The notes under the pieces: generated by a model
What the model was told of the DNA's origin: nothing
The model's input: only the letters and a program-made list of their open reading frames with translations
The model's database searches: none
Assembly: GCA_031265345.1 (NCBI GenBank)
Contig: JAISCU010000371.1
Coordinates: 1-58,852, forward strand
Origin: Bifidobacteriaceae bacterium
GTDB lineage: Bacteria > Actinomycetota > Actinomycetes > Actinomycetales > WQXJ01
Reading direction: 5' to 3'
DNA length: 58,852 nucleotides
Shown here: positions 51,196-58,852 of the stretch, piece by piece
How the letters are laid out: each line of letters begins with the position of its first letter
Position numbering within the stretch: the stretch's first letter is position 1
Translations under genes and position numbers: made by a program

Positions 51196-53541
51196 ATGCC
51201 CGCGCCAGACCCGAAGGCCATGCGGCTGGCGGAAGTCAGGCCTGACGGCCACGTGGTCGTCGAAGCGGGACCAGACCCAAGGACGCTGGTGCTCGAACGT
51301 CATGTCCCGCTCGAGGGTTGGATTCTTCTGGCCACACTTGACCCCGAGTCGCCCGACCCAGTGGCGGTGCTCGAGCGTTTCGGGCCGAGCGGCGAGCTCC
51401 GCTACGTGGCCGCGAATGGAGTCAGGCTCTCGTTACCCACGACCCTGGAGCCGACCGCCCGCTCCTCGACCACTAGCGCCGCCCTCGCCTTCACCGGCCC
51501 TGACCTTCTGCGCGGCGCCGCGCTGGCCTGGGCTGACGATCCCACCCTGGAAGGCGTTTCCGCCCAGGCGGCGCCCATCCGTCGGCTCAAGGATGGACCC
51601 GGAGAGCGGCCGCACACCTTCGTGGGCACCCCCCATTCCGATGACGTGGTCCCGGTCTACTACGACGCTTCGCGAGCCACGAACCGAGTCAACCCTTTGG
51701 TGGTCGCCCCCGAAGCGGCATCGTCGATGCGTTCCCAGACGCTGGTCGAGGGACTGATCGGCGGATGGCTCCCGATAGTCAAAATCGGCTACCCGCTCGA
51801 AGACGGCGACTCCCTGGGCGGCTGGATGGGCGGCTCCTGGGAAACCGTCGTCTTCGCCGACATGACTCGCGGCACCGACCAATCCCAGCCCGCTTGGTAC
51901 AGGTTCCTTCGCCTTGGCCCCCTGGGAGTGACGGCCGCCCGGTACGTTGACACCTATCTTCCATATCCAGTCGGTGTCGAGCCGTCCGCCGAGGACTTCT
52001 ACCGCGCGCTGGCCGCGACCTGCGCCGCCTGGGAGCGATTCGAGGAGAGAGGGGCAAGAGCGAGACTCCCCGACCCGTGGGTCCACGATTTCGTCCGCCA
52101 CAGTTTCGCCCTCGATTCGATCACACGCCACCAGGGACGGCCCCGCTACGGTGTGGTGGACCGGGTCTACGGAGCGCGGGAGCACGATGGTTTCCAAGAC
52201 ACCCTCAATCTTTCCGTCGCCGCCCTGCTCGCGTGGGGTCGCACGGCCACCGCCCGCGGCCACCTGGACGAGTACTTCGAGGACTTTGTGCGCGAGGACG
52301 GCAGCCTCGACTATCGCGGGCCGGAGATCGGGCAGTACGCGCACACGCTCGAACTGATCGCCCAGTACGAGAGCTACACCGGCGACCGCTCGCTGGTGGA
52401 CCAGCACCGAAGCAAGATCCGAGCGATCGTGGAGTTGCTCTTGGACCGACGCGCCAGCGCCCGCGCTTTGCCGGAAGACCATCCCGCCCATGGACTGATC
52501 CGGGGGCGCCATGAAGCGGACATCTCCTTCGACACCCCGACTCTCGCCGTCCACGACTACGAGCAGCCCTATTTCTCAAACTCGGCCCGGGCGTGGCGCG
52601 GCCTCCGTGACCTTGGCCAGGCCCTTGGACGCGGGCATGGCCCAGCACTCGCGGCCTTGGGCGAGCGGATGGAGGATGCCTGCGTCGAGTTGCGCGCCGA
52701 CCTGCGCCGGGCGGTGGACCGCTCGTGGATCGATGTCCCCAAGCCCGGCGGAGGAACCGTCCAGGCACTTCCCCTCTACCCGGGCGCCTCCGTGTTCTAT
52801 CGCGACGCCCCGTATCGGTCCCGGCCGGAATCGTATGACGAGAACCGCGTCTGGGGCGAGACCCTCGGGTCGGGCGCGTTGGACGGGCGGTCGGCTCTCC
52901 GGATCATCGACTTCGGCGCCGCGCTCGGGGACACGGCCTGGGGCATCTGGGGCAACCGGAAACTGGCTGTCGCCTTCACGGCCGCCGGCTCCGCTTTCGC
53001 CTTGATCAGACACGGTCGCGTTCGAGAGTTCTTGGCCTGGTATTTCGCGCACGTCGCGCATTGCCACACCCGCGGCACCTGGACGGCGGTCGAGTGCTCC
53101 GATCTTGATCGCGACCGCGCGGAGCATCTGCCCTATTGCCTTCCCGCCCAGATGGTCGTGCCGCTTGCGACCCGCTGGATGACGGTCTTCGAGGACTGCG
53201 ACGATCCGACCTTGCGCCTTCTGCCCGCGACTCCGCGCCGTTGGCTGTCCCACGGCCAGCGGATCAGGCTGACGCGACTGCCCACTCGGTACGGGCCCAT
53301 CAGTTTGCGAGTGGACTCCCACCTGGCCCAGGATCGGATCGACGCTTGGATCGATGTCCCGCCAGGGGCTCCGGCCCGCCTTGAGCTCCGCCTCCCGCTC
53401 GGCCACCGAGTCATTGCGGCGACGACCGTCGACTCGGCACCCGGGCGCGCCGCGATCGAGGTCCACGACCAAGAGATCCGGTTGCCCGCGGCGCCGTTCC
53501 GTAGCGAGGTGCGTGTCGCGATCCGGACGGGACGCCAATAG
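51196..53541 (+). CDS. Large uncharacterised glycoside-hydrolase-like protein
   Basis: 781 residues, no signal peptide. Beta-rich N-terminal part (1-280), an (alpha/alpha)-type middle with helices (TLNLSVAALLAWGRTATA, HTLELIAQYESYTG, NSARAWRGLRDLGQALG), and a beta C-terminal domain (PTRYGPISLRVDSHLA). Candidate acidic residues lie in EHDGFQDTL and DENRVWGETLGSG. It follows the LacI gene by one base. It probably attacks a further linkage in the glycan imported by the locus. I do not recognise a GH family. Confidence 0.72.
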   Translation: MPAPDPKAMRLAEVRPDGHVVVEAGPDPRTLVLERHVPLEGWILLATLDPESPDPVAVLERFGPSGELRYVAANGVRLSLPTTLEPTARSSTTSAALAFTGPDLLRGAALAWADDPTLEGVSAQAAPIRRLKDGPGERPHTFVGTPHSDDVVPVYYDASRATNRVNPLVVAPEAASSMRSQTLVEGLIGGWLPIVKIGYPLEDGDSLGGWMGGSWETVVFADMTRGTDQSQPAWYRFLRLGPLGVTAARYVDTYLPYPVGVEPSAEDFYRALAATCAAWERFEERGARARLPDPWVHDFVRHSFALDSITRHQGRPRYGVVDRVYGAREHDGFQDTLNLSVAALLAWGRTATARGHLDEYFEDFVREDGSLDYRGPEIGQYAHTLELIAQYESYTGDRSLVDQHRSKIRAIVELLLDRRASARALPEDHPAHGLIRGRHEADISFDTPTLAVHDYEQPYFSNSARAWRGLRDLGQALGRGHGPALAALGERMEDACVELRADLRRAVDRSWIDVPKPGGGTVQALPLYPGASVFYRDAPYRSRPESYDENRVWGETLGSGALDGRSALRIIDFGAALGDTAWGIWGNRKLAVAFTAAGSAFALIRHGRVREFLAWYFAHVAHCHTRGTWTAVECSDLDRDRAEHLPYCLPAQMVVPLATRWMTVFEDCDDPTLRLLPATPRRWLSHGQRIRLTRLPTRYGPISLRVDSHLAQDRIDAWIDVPPGAPARLELRLPLGHRVIAATTVDSAPGRAAIEVHDQEIRLPAAPFRSEVRVAIRTGRQ

Positions 53542-54060
53542 GGACCCGGCTCCAGCCCCGAACGCGCGTTCGCGACGCGCGAGCCGTCCTCACTTTTCGC
53601 CCGCGGCGCCGCTCATGATCCGCTCCCCCTCGAGTGGGCGCCGGACCTTCCCACAGCCGTCGCGGTCCGTCCGCCGCCCAGTCAACAACCGTTGGACGAT
53701 GCCGCCGCCCCGGTCCGCCAGTTCGGCTCGGCTTGACTGTCGACGGTCGTCGGGCCGCCCCTACAGACGTCCGCCAGGCGTTTTGCCGCGACCGGGCGGT
53801 TTGACCTGGGTCCGGCCCGGCTGCGAGCCTCTTGGGCTATGCGTTGTCATGGGCCCACGTGCTGTCACGGGCACGGTCTTCCGGCCGGGCGCTCGGGCGC
53901 GCACCCGACCTGTCGAATGTGACCGAAGGGCGTGCCGTCCGCCCGTCACAGGGCGAAAGCCGGCTTGACAACCCAAGCCCCGGAACGGCATCGGGCAATT
54001 TCCCAGCGCGAAATGGCGAACTGAAATCCTATTCGTCGCCGACCCGAATCGGTCCCGGCA
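53542..54060. other. Intergenic region after the hydrolase gene
   Basis: No gene recognised. One inverted copy of the 12-mer TGCCCGATGCCG lies at 53986-53997 next to GGCTTGACA. Short CG-rich palindromes follow the hydrolase stop. Otherwise I see nothing. Confidence 0.5.
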
Positions 54061-54672
54061 TTGAGCAATATCGCTACCGAGACCTTCATCGTCCCCGAGC
54101 ACATCTACGGCGAGATCGACGCCTCCTGCATCGTCCCGGCTCAGATCGAGGACCTCGCGGCGGCGCCCGTCTCAGTCCGCCCTTACGCCGAGGGCCGCGC
54201 CGCCTACCTGGGAGGCATTGAGCCGAAAGTCCCGGATGTCAGATTGCGCCAAGCCCTGTTCTTCGCGCTCGACCGCGGGCAGATCGCCAAGGCCGCCTGG
54301 CTGGACGAGTCCAACTACGACCTGGCCTACTCGATTCTGCCGCCCTCCAATCCGTTCGCCACGACCGACCTGGAGAAATACGACCAGAACCTGGACCAGG
54401 CGAAAGCGTTGGTCGAAGAAGCCGACGCGACCATCGACCTGTGGCTGGGCGGGTACATCATGGGGATCGACCCCGACGCCTATTCGCTGCTCTTCCGGTC
54501 CGACGCCTCGTCGAACTACTTCTCCTATTCGAACCCGCAGGTCGACACGCTGTTCGACCAAGGGGTGGCCGCCCGGGACCCGGCCGAGCGCGAGGCCGTC
54601 TACGACCAGGTCCAGGCCAAACTGGTCTCGATCTACACCTTCGCGGACTTCGGGCTGATGACCGAGAAGTGA
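54061..54672 (+). pseudogene. Truncated peptide/nickel ABC transporter substrate-binding protein
   Basis: The 203-residue frame matches only the second half of a family 5 binding protein: DVRLRQALFFALDRGQIAKA (the hallmark), then LDESNYDLAYSILPPSNPF, Q-A-K-A-L-V-E-E-A-D and DPDAYSLLFRSDASSNYF. The signal peptide and first two thirds are missing and no ATG is present (it opens with TTG). After the stop, another frame reads L-H-R-W-R-F-D-P-L-T-P-A-E-D-P to 54790, possibly debris of another gene. No transporter genes adjoin. Confidence 0.75.
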
Positions 54673-54863
54673 TCGGCGAGTCGCGGCCCGACGTCGGTGG
54701 GGCGGTCGGAGGACTTCGACCGGGCCGCTGCACCGCTGGCGGTTCGACCCCCTCACGCCCGCCGAGGACCCCGACCGGGAGCAGGACTGACAAGCCGCCG
54801 CCGATGCCGCGCGCCTGGGCTCGGGCGCGTGACGCCGAGCGCCCGTCCCTTCCGGGCACCCTC

Positions 54864-54913
54864 CCTAAACCACCGTGGGAACGGTCCGGCGGCTTGCGAC
54901 GGTGGGTTAGGGA
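54864..54913. repeat. Partial unit of the 137 bp repeat family
   Basis: CCTAAACCACCGTGGGAACG is identical to the other copies, then GACGGTGGGTTAGG closes the hairpin; the right half is missing. A 23 bp segment just before it (54818-54840) also matches the sequence around the stop codon of the DUF5666-like gene. Confidence 0.8.
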
Positions 54914-55006
54914 CGCCAGCGGCATTGGGGCCTCGAAAATGACACCGAAACACGTGCATCCGCAGCGCGATTTCTGGCCTTTGGGCATTGAATGGGGACG
55001 GACCCG

Positions 55007-55046
55007 TTATCCACAGGGCCTGACCTGCGGAGACGCCTGTGGAAAA
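55007..55046. promoter_or_regulatory. Inverted pair of DnaA-box-like sequences
   Basis: TTATCCACA (exact classical DnaA box) and, inverted 22 bp further, TGTGGAAAA (one mismatch). The arms extend to TTATCCACAGG and CCTGTGGAAAA. The stretch 55008-55030 recurs with one mismatch at 28055-28077. Two boxes are far too few for an origin. They could titrate or recruit DnaA. Confidence 0.45.
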
Positions 55047-55050
55047 CCGC

Positions 55051-55116
55051 CGGGTGAGCATGGAATGGTACCGTCCCCGGTTACGGGTGAGCATGGAATG
55101 GTACCGTCCCCGGTTA
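55051..55116. repeat. 33 bp perfect tandem duplication at the ramB 3' end
   Basis: Two identical adjacent 33-base units, each containing GGAATGGTACCGTCCCCGG. The second ends on the ramB stop codon. The palindromic core GGGGACGGTACC resembles elements near 27990, 39911 and 54993. Confidence 0.92.
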
Positions 55117-56850
55117 TTGGCGTTCGAGGAACTCGTAGACGTCGGTCAGGTCGACGCCGGGGAACGCTCCCGTGGGCATGGCGGCCAGCACCGAGGAATG
55201 CGGGCGCGCGGCGGGCCAGGCCGAGCCGGACCATTCCTCGGCCAGGTCGGCGGGCGGGACCTGGCAGCAGGACGGGTCGGGGCAGTCGGAGCGCATGCGG
55301 ACGCGCGTGTCGGAGCCGACGAAGAAGCGGGCGTTGTCCTGGCGACAGCCGACCGAGACCGAGAACACCCCGTCGCGGGTCTGCTTGAGGTGCGAGGTTG
55401 CCCAGAAGGTCCCGTTCGGAGTGTCCGTGTACTGCGCGTAAGAGTCCTGCGGGCGGGCCGCCTCGAAGACTGTGCGCCCAGCCCAGTAGCGGCACATGAA
55501 CTGACCCTCGATGGCGCCCAGCGGATCGGTCGGGAAGAGGACGCCGTCGTTCTCGTACGACTTGTGGATCACGCCGGAGGAGTGCACCTTGGCGAAATGC
55601 ACCCTGATGCCGAGGTGCCTGGTCGCGAGGTTGACGAAGCGGTGGGCCGCCATCTCGTAGGAGACGGTGAAGGCGTCGCGGAACTCCTCGATCGACAAGG
55701 CACGCCGGGCCTTGGCGCCGCCCAGCATCAAGACCGCAGCGCCCTGCGGCATCAGCACCGCGCCGGCCAGATAGTTGGCCTCGACCCGCTGGCGCAGGAA
55801 GGCCATGTAATCCTCCGGCTCGCCGTGCCCCAGCACATGGGACGCGAGGGCTTGCAGCACAGTGGAACGGTGGTCGCCGGTCACCGCCTCGGCCTGGCGC
55901 GGCAGGTACAGCCGGTTCCGTTTGGTGTCCAGCACCGAACGTGTGGTCTGTGGCAGGTCGGCGACGAAGCACAGTTCGAAGCCGAGCTTCCCGGCCAGGG
56001 CGGACAGGTCGGACTGGTTCATCGGCTCGCCCGGCTCGTGACCGGCCAGGTCGAGCAGTTCGAGGGCGGAGCGCTCCAGGTCCGGGAAGAAGTCGTCCTG
56101 GTCGCGCATCTCCAGTCGCAGGGCGGCGTTGGCACGGCGGGCCTCCTCCGGCGTGGCCACCCGTTCCTCGCGCACCCGGTAGAGCTCACGGGCCAGGCCG
56201 ACCAGCGCTTCGAGGACTTCCAGCGGGGTGGTGCGCGTCACTTTGAGCGGGGGCAGGCCCCTGGCTTTGTACGCGGGGTCGCGCTGGACCCGCTCCCATT
56301 CGATCTCCAGGGCGTCGCGCTCGGTCGGCGGGTTCGGGTCGAACAGGTTTCGCGGAGCCACGCCCAAGGCGCTGGCGATGGCGCCGAGTTGGGCCAACGT
56401 GGGGCTGCGGCGCCCGTTCTCGATTGCCGATATGCCCGATGCCGCGCGCCCGGCCGCCCCCGCCAACTCGTCTAGTTTCAACCCTCGTTGGAGCCTGAAG
56501 AATCGGATGCGCCGCCCCATCACCAGCGGGTCGAAGCCGTCTTTGGGCAGCTTGAGCGGTCCGGCGGGCGGCCGAGCCGCGGGCGTGGCCGGGGGGCGGC
56601 CTGTCGGCGGGGTAGCCGGGCGGCCTGACGGCGCGGCCGGTTGGGCCGCAGGCTTGGTCGCCGCTGCGGCGGGCTGGGTTTGTGGCCGGCGTGGCCGCTG
56701 GGCCGACGGCCAGGCCTGCGGGTGCGCCACCGGGCGGGCGGGTGACTGGGCTGGCGGCGCGGCCGAGCGGGCCGGCGGGTGGGCAGGCGGGCGGCCGACC
56801 CGAGACGGGGCCGGGCTGAAGGAGGGGGCTGAGCGAGCGGCATCGGACAT
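55114..56850 (-). CDS. ramB: RamB-type regulator of acetate metabolism (ScfR / XRE family)
   Basis: 578 residues. A Pro/Ala/Arg-rich extension (1-100) precedes an XRE helix-turn-helix (about 110-170; MGRRIRFFRLQRGLKLDELA) and the long C-terminal ScfR region with an IrrE-like ASHVLGHGE, whose usual Glu is missing (H-V-L-G-H), and a Cys-bearing end (DCPDPSCCQVPP). RamB proteins repress or activate glyoxylate-shunt genes and often lie beside isocitrate lyase, as here, divergently. The extension makes it about 100 residues longer than usual; an internal start at the HTH cannot be excluded but lacks a ribosome site. Confidence 0.88.
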   Translation of the reverse strand: MSDAARSAPSFSPAPSRVGRPPAHPPARSAAPPAQSPARPVAHPQAWPSAQRPRRPQTQPAAAATKPAAQPAAPSGRPATPPTGRPPATPAARPPAGPLKLPKDGFDPLVMGRRIRFFRLQRGLKLDELAGAAGRAASGISAIENGRRSPTLAQLGAIASALGVAPRNLFDPNPPTERDALEIEWERVQRDPAYKARGLPPLKVTRTTPLEVLEALVGLARELYRVREERVATPEEARRANAALRLEMRDQDDFFPDLERSALELLDLAGHEPGEPMNQSDLSALAGKLGFELCFVADLPQTTRSVLDTKRNRLYLPRQAEAVTGDHRSTVLQALASHVLGHGEPEDYMAFLRQRVEANYLAGAVLMPQGAAVLMLGGAKARRALSIEEFRDAFTVSYEMAAHRFVNLATRHLGIRVHFAKVHSSGVIHKSYENDGVLFPTDPLGAIEGQFMCRYWAGRTVFEAARPQDSYAQYTDTPNGTFWATSHLKQTRDGVFSVSVGCRQDNARFFVGSDTRVRMRSDCPDPSCCQVPPADLAEEWSGSAWPAARPHSSVLAAMPTGAFPGVDLTDVYEFLERQ

Positions 56851-56887
56851 CTTCTAATGGTAATACGGCCAGATTTCCACGGGCTGG

Positions 56888-56895
56888 AAATTTGC
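56888..56895. promoter_or_regulatory. RamB-box-like AAATTTGC in the ramB-aceA divergent region
   Basis: AAATTTGC matches the core of known RamB sites (AAA-x-TTTGC). It sits inside an inverted repeat with arms ACGGGC and GCCCGT, 38 bases from the ramB start and 120 bases from aceA. Good position for autoregulation and aceA control. Confidence 0.55.
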
Positions 56896-57016
56896 CCGTA
56901 ATTTCACACGAACGGGTTCGCTACCGCTCTGAAAATATCTTAAGGTCGAATAAAGGCGATGCCGAAAGCACAGATGGCACCGCACCACAACATCTTCAAT
57001 GGAGAGGTAAGACCAC

Positions 57017-58306
57017 ATGACTGTCCGCCCTGGAGAGCAAACCCAAACCGCCGCTGAACTCGCCCGCTCGTGGCAGACCGACCCGCGCTGGGCCAACGTC
57101 CAGCGCACCTACAACGCCGAAGACGTGATCGCGCTGCGAGGCTCGTTCCAAGAGGAGCGCACCCTGGCCCTGCGCGGCGCGGAGAAGCTCTGGGAGCTGA
57201 TCCACGAGGACGGCTACGTCAACGCCCTCGGCGCGCTGACCGGCAACCAGGCCGTCCAGCAAGTCAAAGCCGGGCTCAAAGCCATCTACCTGTCCGGCTG
57301 GCAGGTCGCGGCAGACGCCAACCTGGCCTCCCAGACCTATCCCGACCAGTCGCTCTACCCGGCCAACTCGGTGCCCGCCATAGTGCGGCGCATCAACAAC
57401 GCGCTCGAGCGGGCCGACCAAGTCGAATTCGTGGAGAAGGGCCAGGCCGTCCGTGACTGGTTCGCTCCCATCGTGGCGGACGCCGAGGCCGGATTCGGCG
57501 GCGAGCTGAACGCCTACGAACTGATGAAGGGCATGATCGAGGCGGGCGCGGCCGGCGTGCACTGGGAGGACCAGCTGGCCTCGGCCAAGAAATGCGGCCA
57601 CATGGGCGGCAAGGTGCTGATCCCGACCCAGCAGCACATCCGCACCCTCAACGCCGCGCGCCTCGCGGCCGACGTGGCCGGCGTGCCGACCGTGGTGGTG
57701 GCCCGCACCGACTCGCTCGGCGCCGACCTCATCACCTCGGACATCGACGAGCGCGACCAGCCGTTCCTGACCGGCGAGCGCACCTCGGAGGGCTTCTACC
57801 GGACCACGCCGGGGCTCGACGTGATCATCGCGCGCGGCAAGGCCTACGCGCCCTATTCGGACATGATCTGGGTGGAGACCGCCACTCCCGATCTGGAACT
57901 GGCCCGCCAGTTCGCCGAAGCCATGCACGCCGACTTCCCGGACCAGCTTCTGGCCTACAACTGCTCGCCGTCCTTCAACTGGCGCGCCCACCTGGACGAT
58001 GCCACCATCGCCAAGTTCCAGCGCGAACTGGGCGCCATGGGCTACAAGTTCCAATTCATCACCCTGGCCGGCTTCCACGCCCTGAACTACACCATGTTCG
58101 ACCTGGCGGACGGCTACCGCGACCGCGGCATGAGCGCCTACGTCGAGCTCCAGACCAAGGAGTTCGAGGCCGAGTCCCGCGGCTACACCGCCACGCGCCA
58201 CCAGCGCGAGGTCGGCACCGGCTATTTCGACAAGATCGCCACCACCCTGAACCCGCAGGCCGCTACCACGGCTCTGAAGGGTTCGACCGAGGCCGCTCAG
58301 TTCTGA
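57017..58306 (+). CDS. aceA: Isocitrate lyase
   Basis: 429 residues, the usual length for the short actinobacterial type. Active-site motif KKCGH (191-195, catalytic Cys193), metal region [10 protein letters not shown] (153-162) and [13 protein letters not shown] YNCSPSFNW. It cleaves isocitrate to glyoxylate and succinate in the first step of the glyoxylate shunt. Good GGAGAGG ribosome site. Divergent from ramB and followed by malate synthase, so the two shunt enzymes adjoin. Confidence 0.98.
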   Translation: MTVRPGEQTQTAAELARSWQTDPRWANVQRTYNAEDVIALRGSFQEERTLALRGAEKLWELIHEDGYVNALGALTGNQAVQQVKAGLKAIYLSGWQVAADANLASQTYPDQSLYPANSVPAIVRRINNALERADQVEFVEKGQAVRDWFAPIVADAEAGFGGELNAYELMKGMIEAGAAGVHWEDQLASAKKCGHMGGKVLIPTQQHIRTLNAARLAADVAGVPTVVVARTDSLGADLITSDIDERDQPFLTGERTSEGFYRTTPGLDVIIARGKAYAPYSDMIWVETATPDLELARQFAEAMHADFPDQLLAYNCSPSFNWRAHLDDATIAKFQRELGAMGYKFQFITLAGFHALNYTMFDLADGYRDRGMSAYVELQTKEFEAESRGYTATRHQREVGTGYFDKIATTLNPQAATTALKGSTEAAQF

Positions 58307-58329
58307 CCCGATCACTGACCGGCCGTGTA

Positions 58330-58379
58330 GGGGCCCGTGTCCTGGGCTTGGTAAAATCCAAGTACGAGACACGGGCCCC
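58330..58379. repeat. Nested inverted repeat between aceA and aceB
   Basis: Outer arms GGGGCCCGTGTC and GACACGGGCCCC are perfect (12 bp); inside, CTTGG and CCAAG form a second perfect stem around TAAAAT. It begins 23 bases after aceA. No T-run follows, so it may be a processing or protein-binding structure rather than a simple terminator. Confidence 0.88.
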
Positions 58380-58512
58380 GAAGGGCACCTAAGCACTTGT
58401 CCGATGCCGTGCATTCGGGTTCACCGGAGCACCCCCAGGCGGCGCTGGCTGGGCGACGGCGCTCCGCGATGACCCGTCCCAAAACGCACTTTCCGAAGGA
58501 GAAAACCCCGCA

Positions 58513-58852
58513 ATGACAAACGAGATCAACACCACGCCGCGCGGCCACATCGAAGTCAAAGGCGCGCTCGGCGAACGGTACGGCGAGATCATGAGCCCCG
58601 AGGCCATGGACTTCCTGACGGTGCTCCACGAGAACTTCGCCTACCGTCGCCTGGAGTTGCTGGAGCGCCGCCAGGCCTTCCAGGACGCGATCGACGGCGG
58701 CGCGATGCCCAAGTTCCTCAAAGAATCCGAAGCCATCCGCGGCGACCAGACCTGGCGGGTCGCGCCGCTCGCGCCCGGCCTGGAGGACCGCCGCGTCGAG
58801 ATCACCGGCCCAACCGACCCGAAGATGACCATCAACGCACTGAACTCCGGCG
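58513..58852 (+). CDS. aceB: Malate synthase A, N-terminal part (cut by window edge)
   Basis: 113 codons to the window edge. MSPEAMDFLTVLHENFAYRR is followed by L-E-L-L-E-R-R-Q, FLKESEAIRGDQTWRVAPLA and P-G-L-E-D-R-R-V-E-I-T-G-P-T, the signature opening of malate synthase A. It condenses glyoxylate with acetyl-CoA. AAGGAG lies 12 bases before ATG. About three quarters of the gene lies outside. Confidence 0.93.
   Translation, partial: MTNEINTTPRGHIEVKGALGERYGEIMSPEAMDFLTVLHENFAYRRLELLERRQAFQDAIDGGAMPKFLKESEAIRGDQTWRVAPLAPGLEDRRVEITGPTDPKMTINALNSG

Noticed and set aside
55007..55046. Replication origin
   Set aside because: Only two DnaA-like boxes, no dnaA, dnaN or AT-rich unwinding region nearby.

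Overview
The window is high-GC DNA (roughly two thirds G+C) from an actinobacterium. The pointers are the many GTG starts, GTGA/ATGA stop-start overlaps inside operons, lipoprotein solute-binding proteins, a RamB-type regulator divergent from isocitrate lyase, an F420/FMN luciferase-like oxidoreductase and G/A/P/R-rich linkers inside enzymes. Genus cannot be fixed from the sequence. No rRNA, tRNA, CRISPR array, integrase or transposase gene was recognised.

Layout. 1-760: a DeoR-type regulator cut by the window edge and a small FMN-barrel protein. 1.3-10.4 kb: a long same-strand sugar operon (xylose-isomerase-like protein, RbsABC-type importer, 2-hydroxyacid dehydrogenase, amidohydrolase/lactonase, RmlC-like protein, aldo/keto reductase, SDR, GntR/FCD regulator) that I cannot match to a described pathway. 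10.7-15.7 kb: Zn-alcohol dehydrogenase, fused DhaK-DhaL kinase, RpiB-like and TIM-like isomerases and a DeoR regulator. Together these fit the tetritol (erythritol/threitol) route to erythrose 4-phosphate. 15.7-16.4 kb: a metallo-beta-lactamase-fold hydrolase. 16.5-20.1 kb: a two-gene restriction-modification island (nuclease-methyltransferase fusion plus specificity subunit) bounded by an imperfect 42-49 bp direct repeat, one copy of which is the 3' end of a response-regulator gene. 20.1-25.1 kb: two-component system and ABC-2 exporter, separated by a non-coding array of a roughly 23 bp motif repeated every 31 bp.

25.4-32.1 kb: ATP-grasp protein, luciferase-like oxidoreductase with a long low-complexity insert, a 1 kb repeat field with a 136-138 bp period, citramalate synthase preceded by an Ile-rich leader peptide and terminator (attenuator), and a small membrane protein. 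32.7-37.4 kb: MacAB-like adaptor, ATPase, permease and a Gly-rich DUF5666-like protein. 37.9-42.7 kb: AAA ATPase of the DUF234 type, then a three-gene set resembling type VII secretion-associated genes, the first apparently frameshifted. 42.8-53.5 kb: a GH127 (beta-L-arabinofuranosidase) locus with an ABC importer, a LacI regulator and two large uncharacterised six-hairpin-like proteins. 54-55.1 kb: decayed peptide-binding-protein gene, DnaA-box-like inverted repeat and 33 bp tandem repeats. 55.1-58.9 kb: ramB, aceA and the start of aceB (glyoxylate shunt).

The most unusual signals are non-coding: the 31 bp phased array, the 137 bp repeat family, an over-represented 12-mer (TGCCCGATGCCG, nine exact copies on the two strands), and several perfect long inverted repeats. 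All functions are inferred from sequence reading only. No database search was possible.
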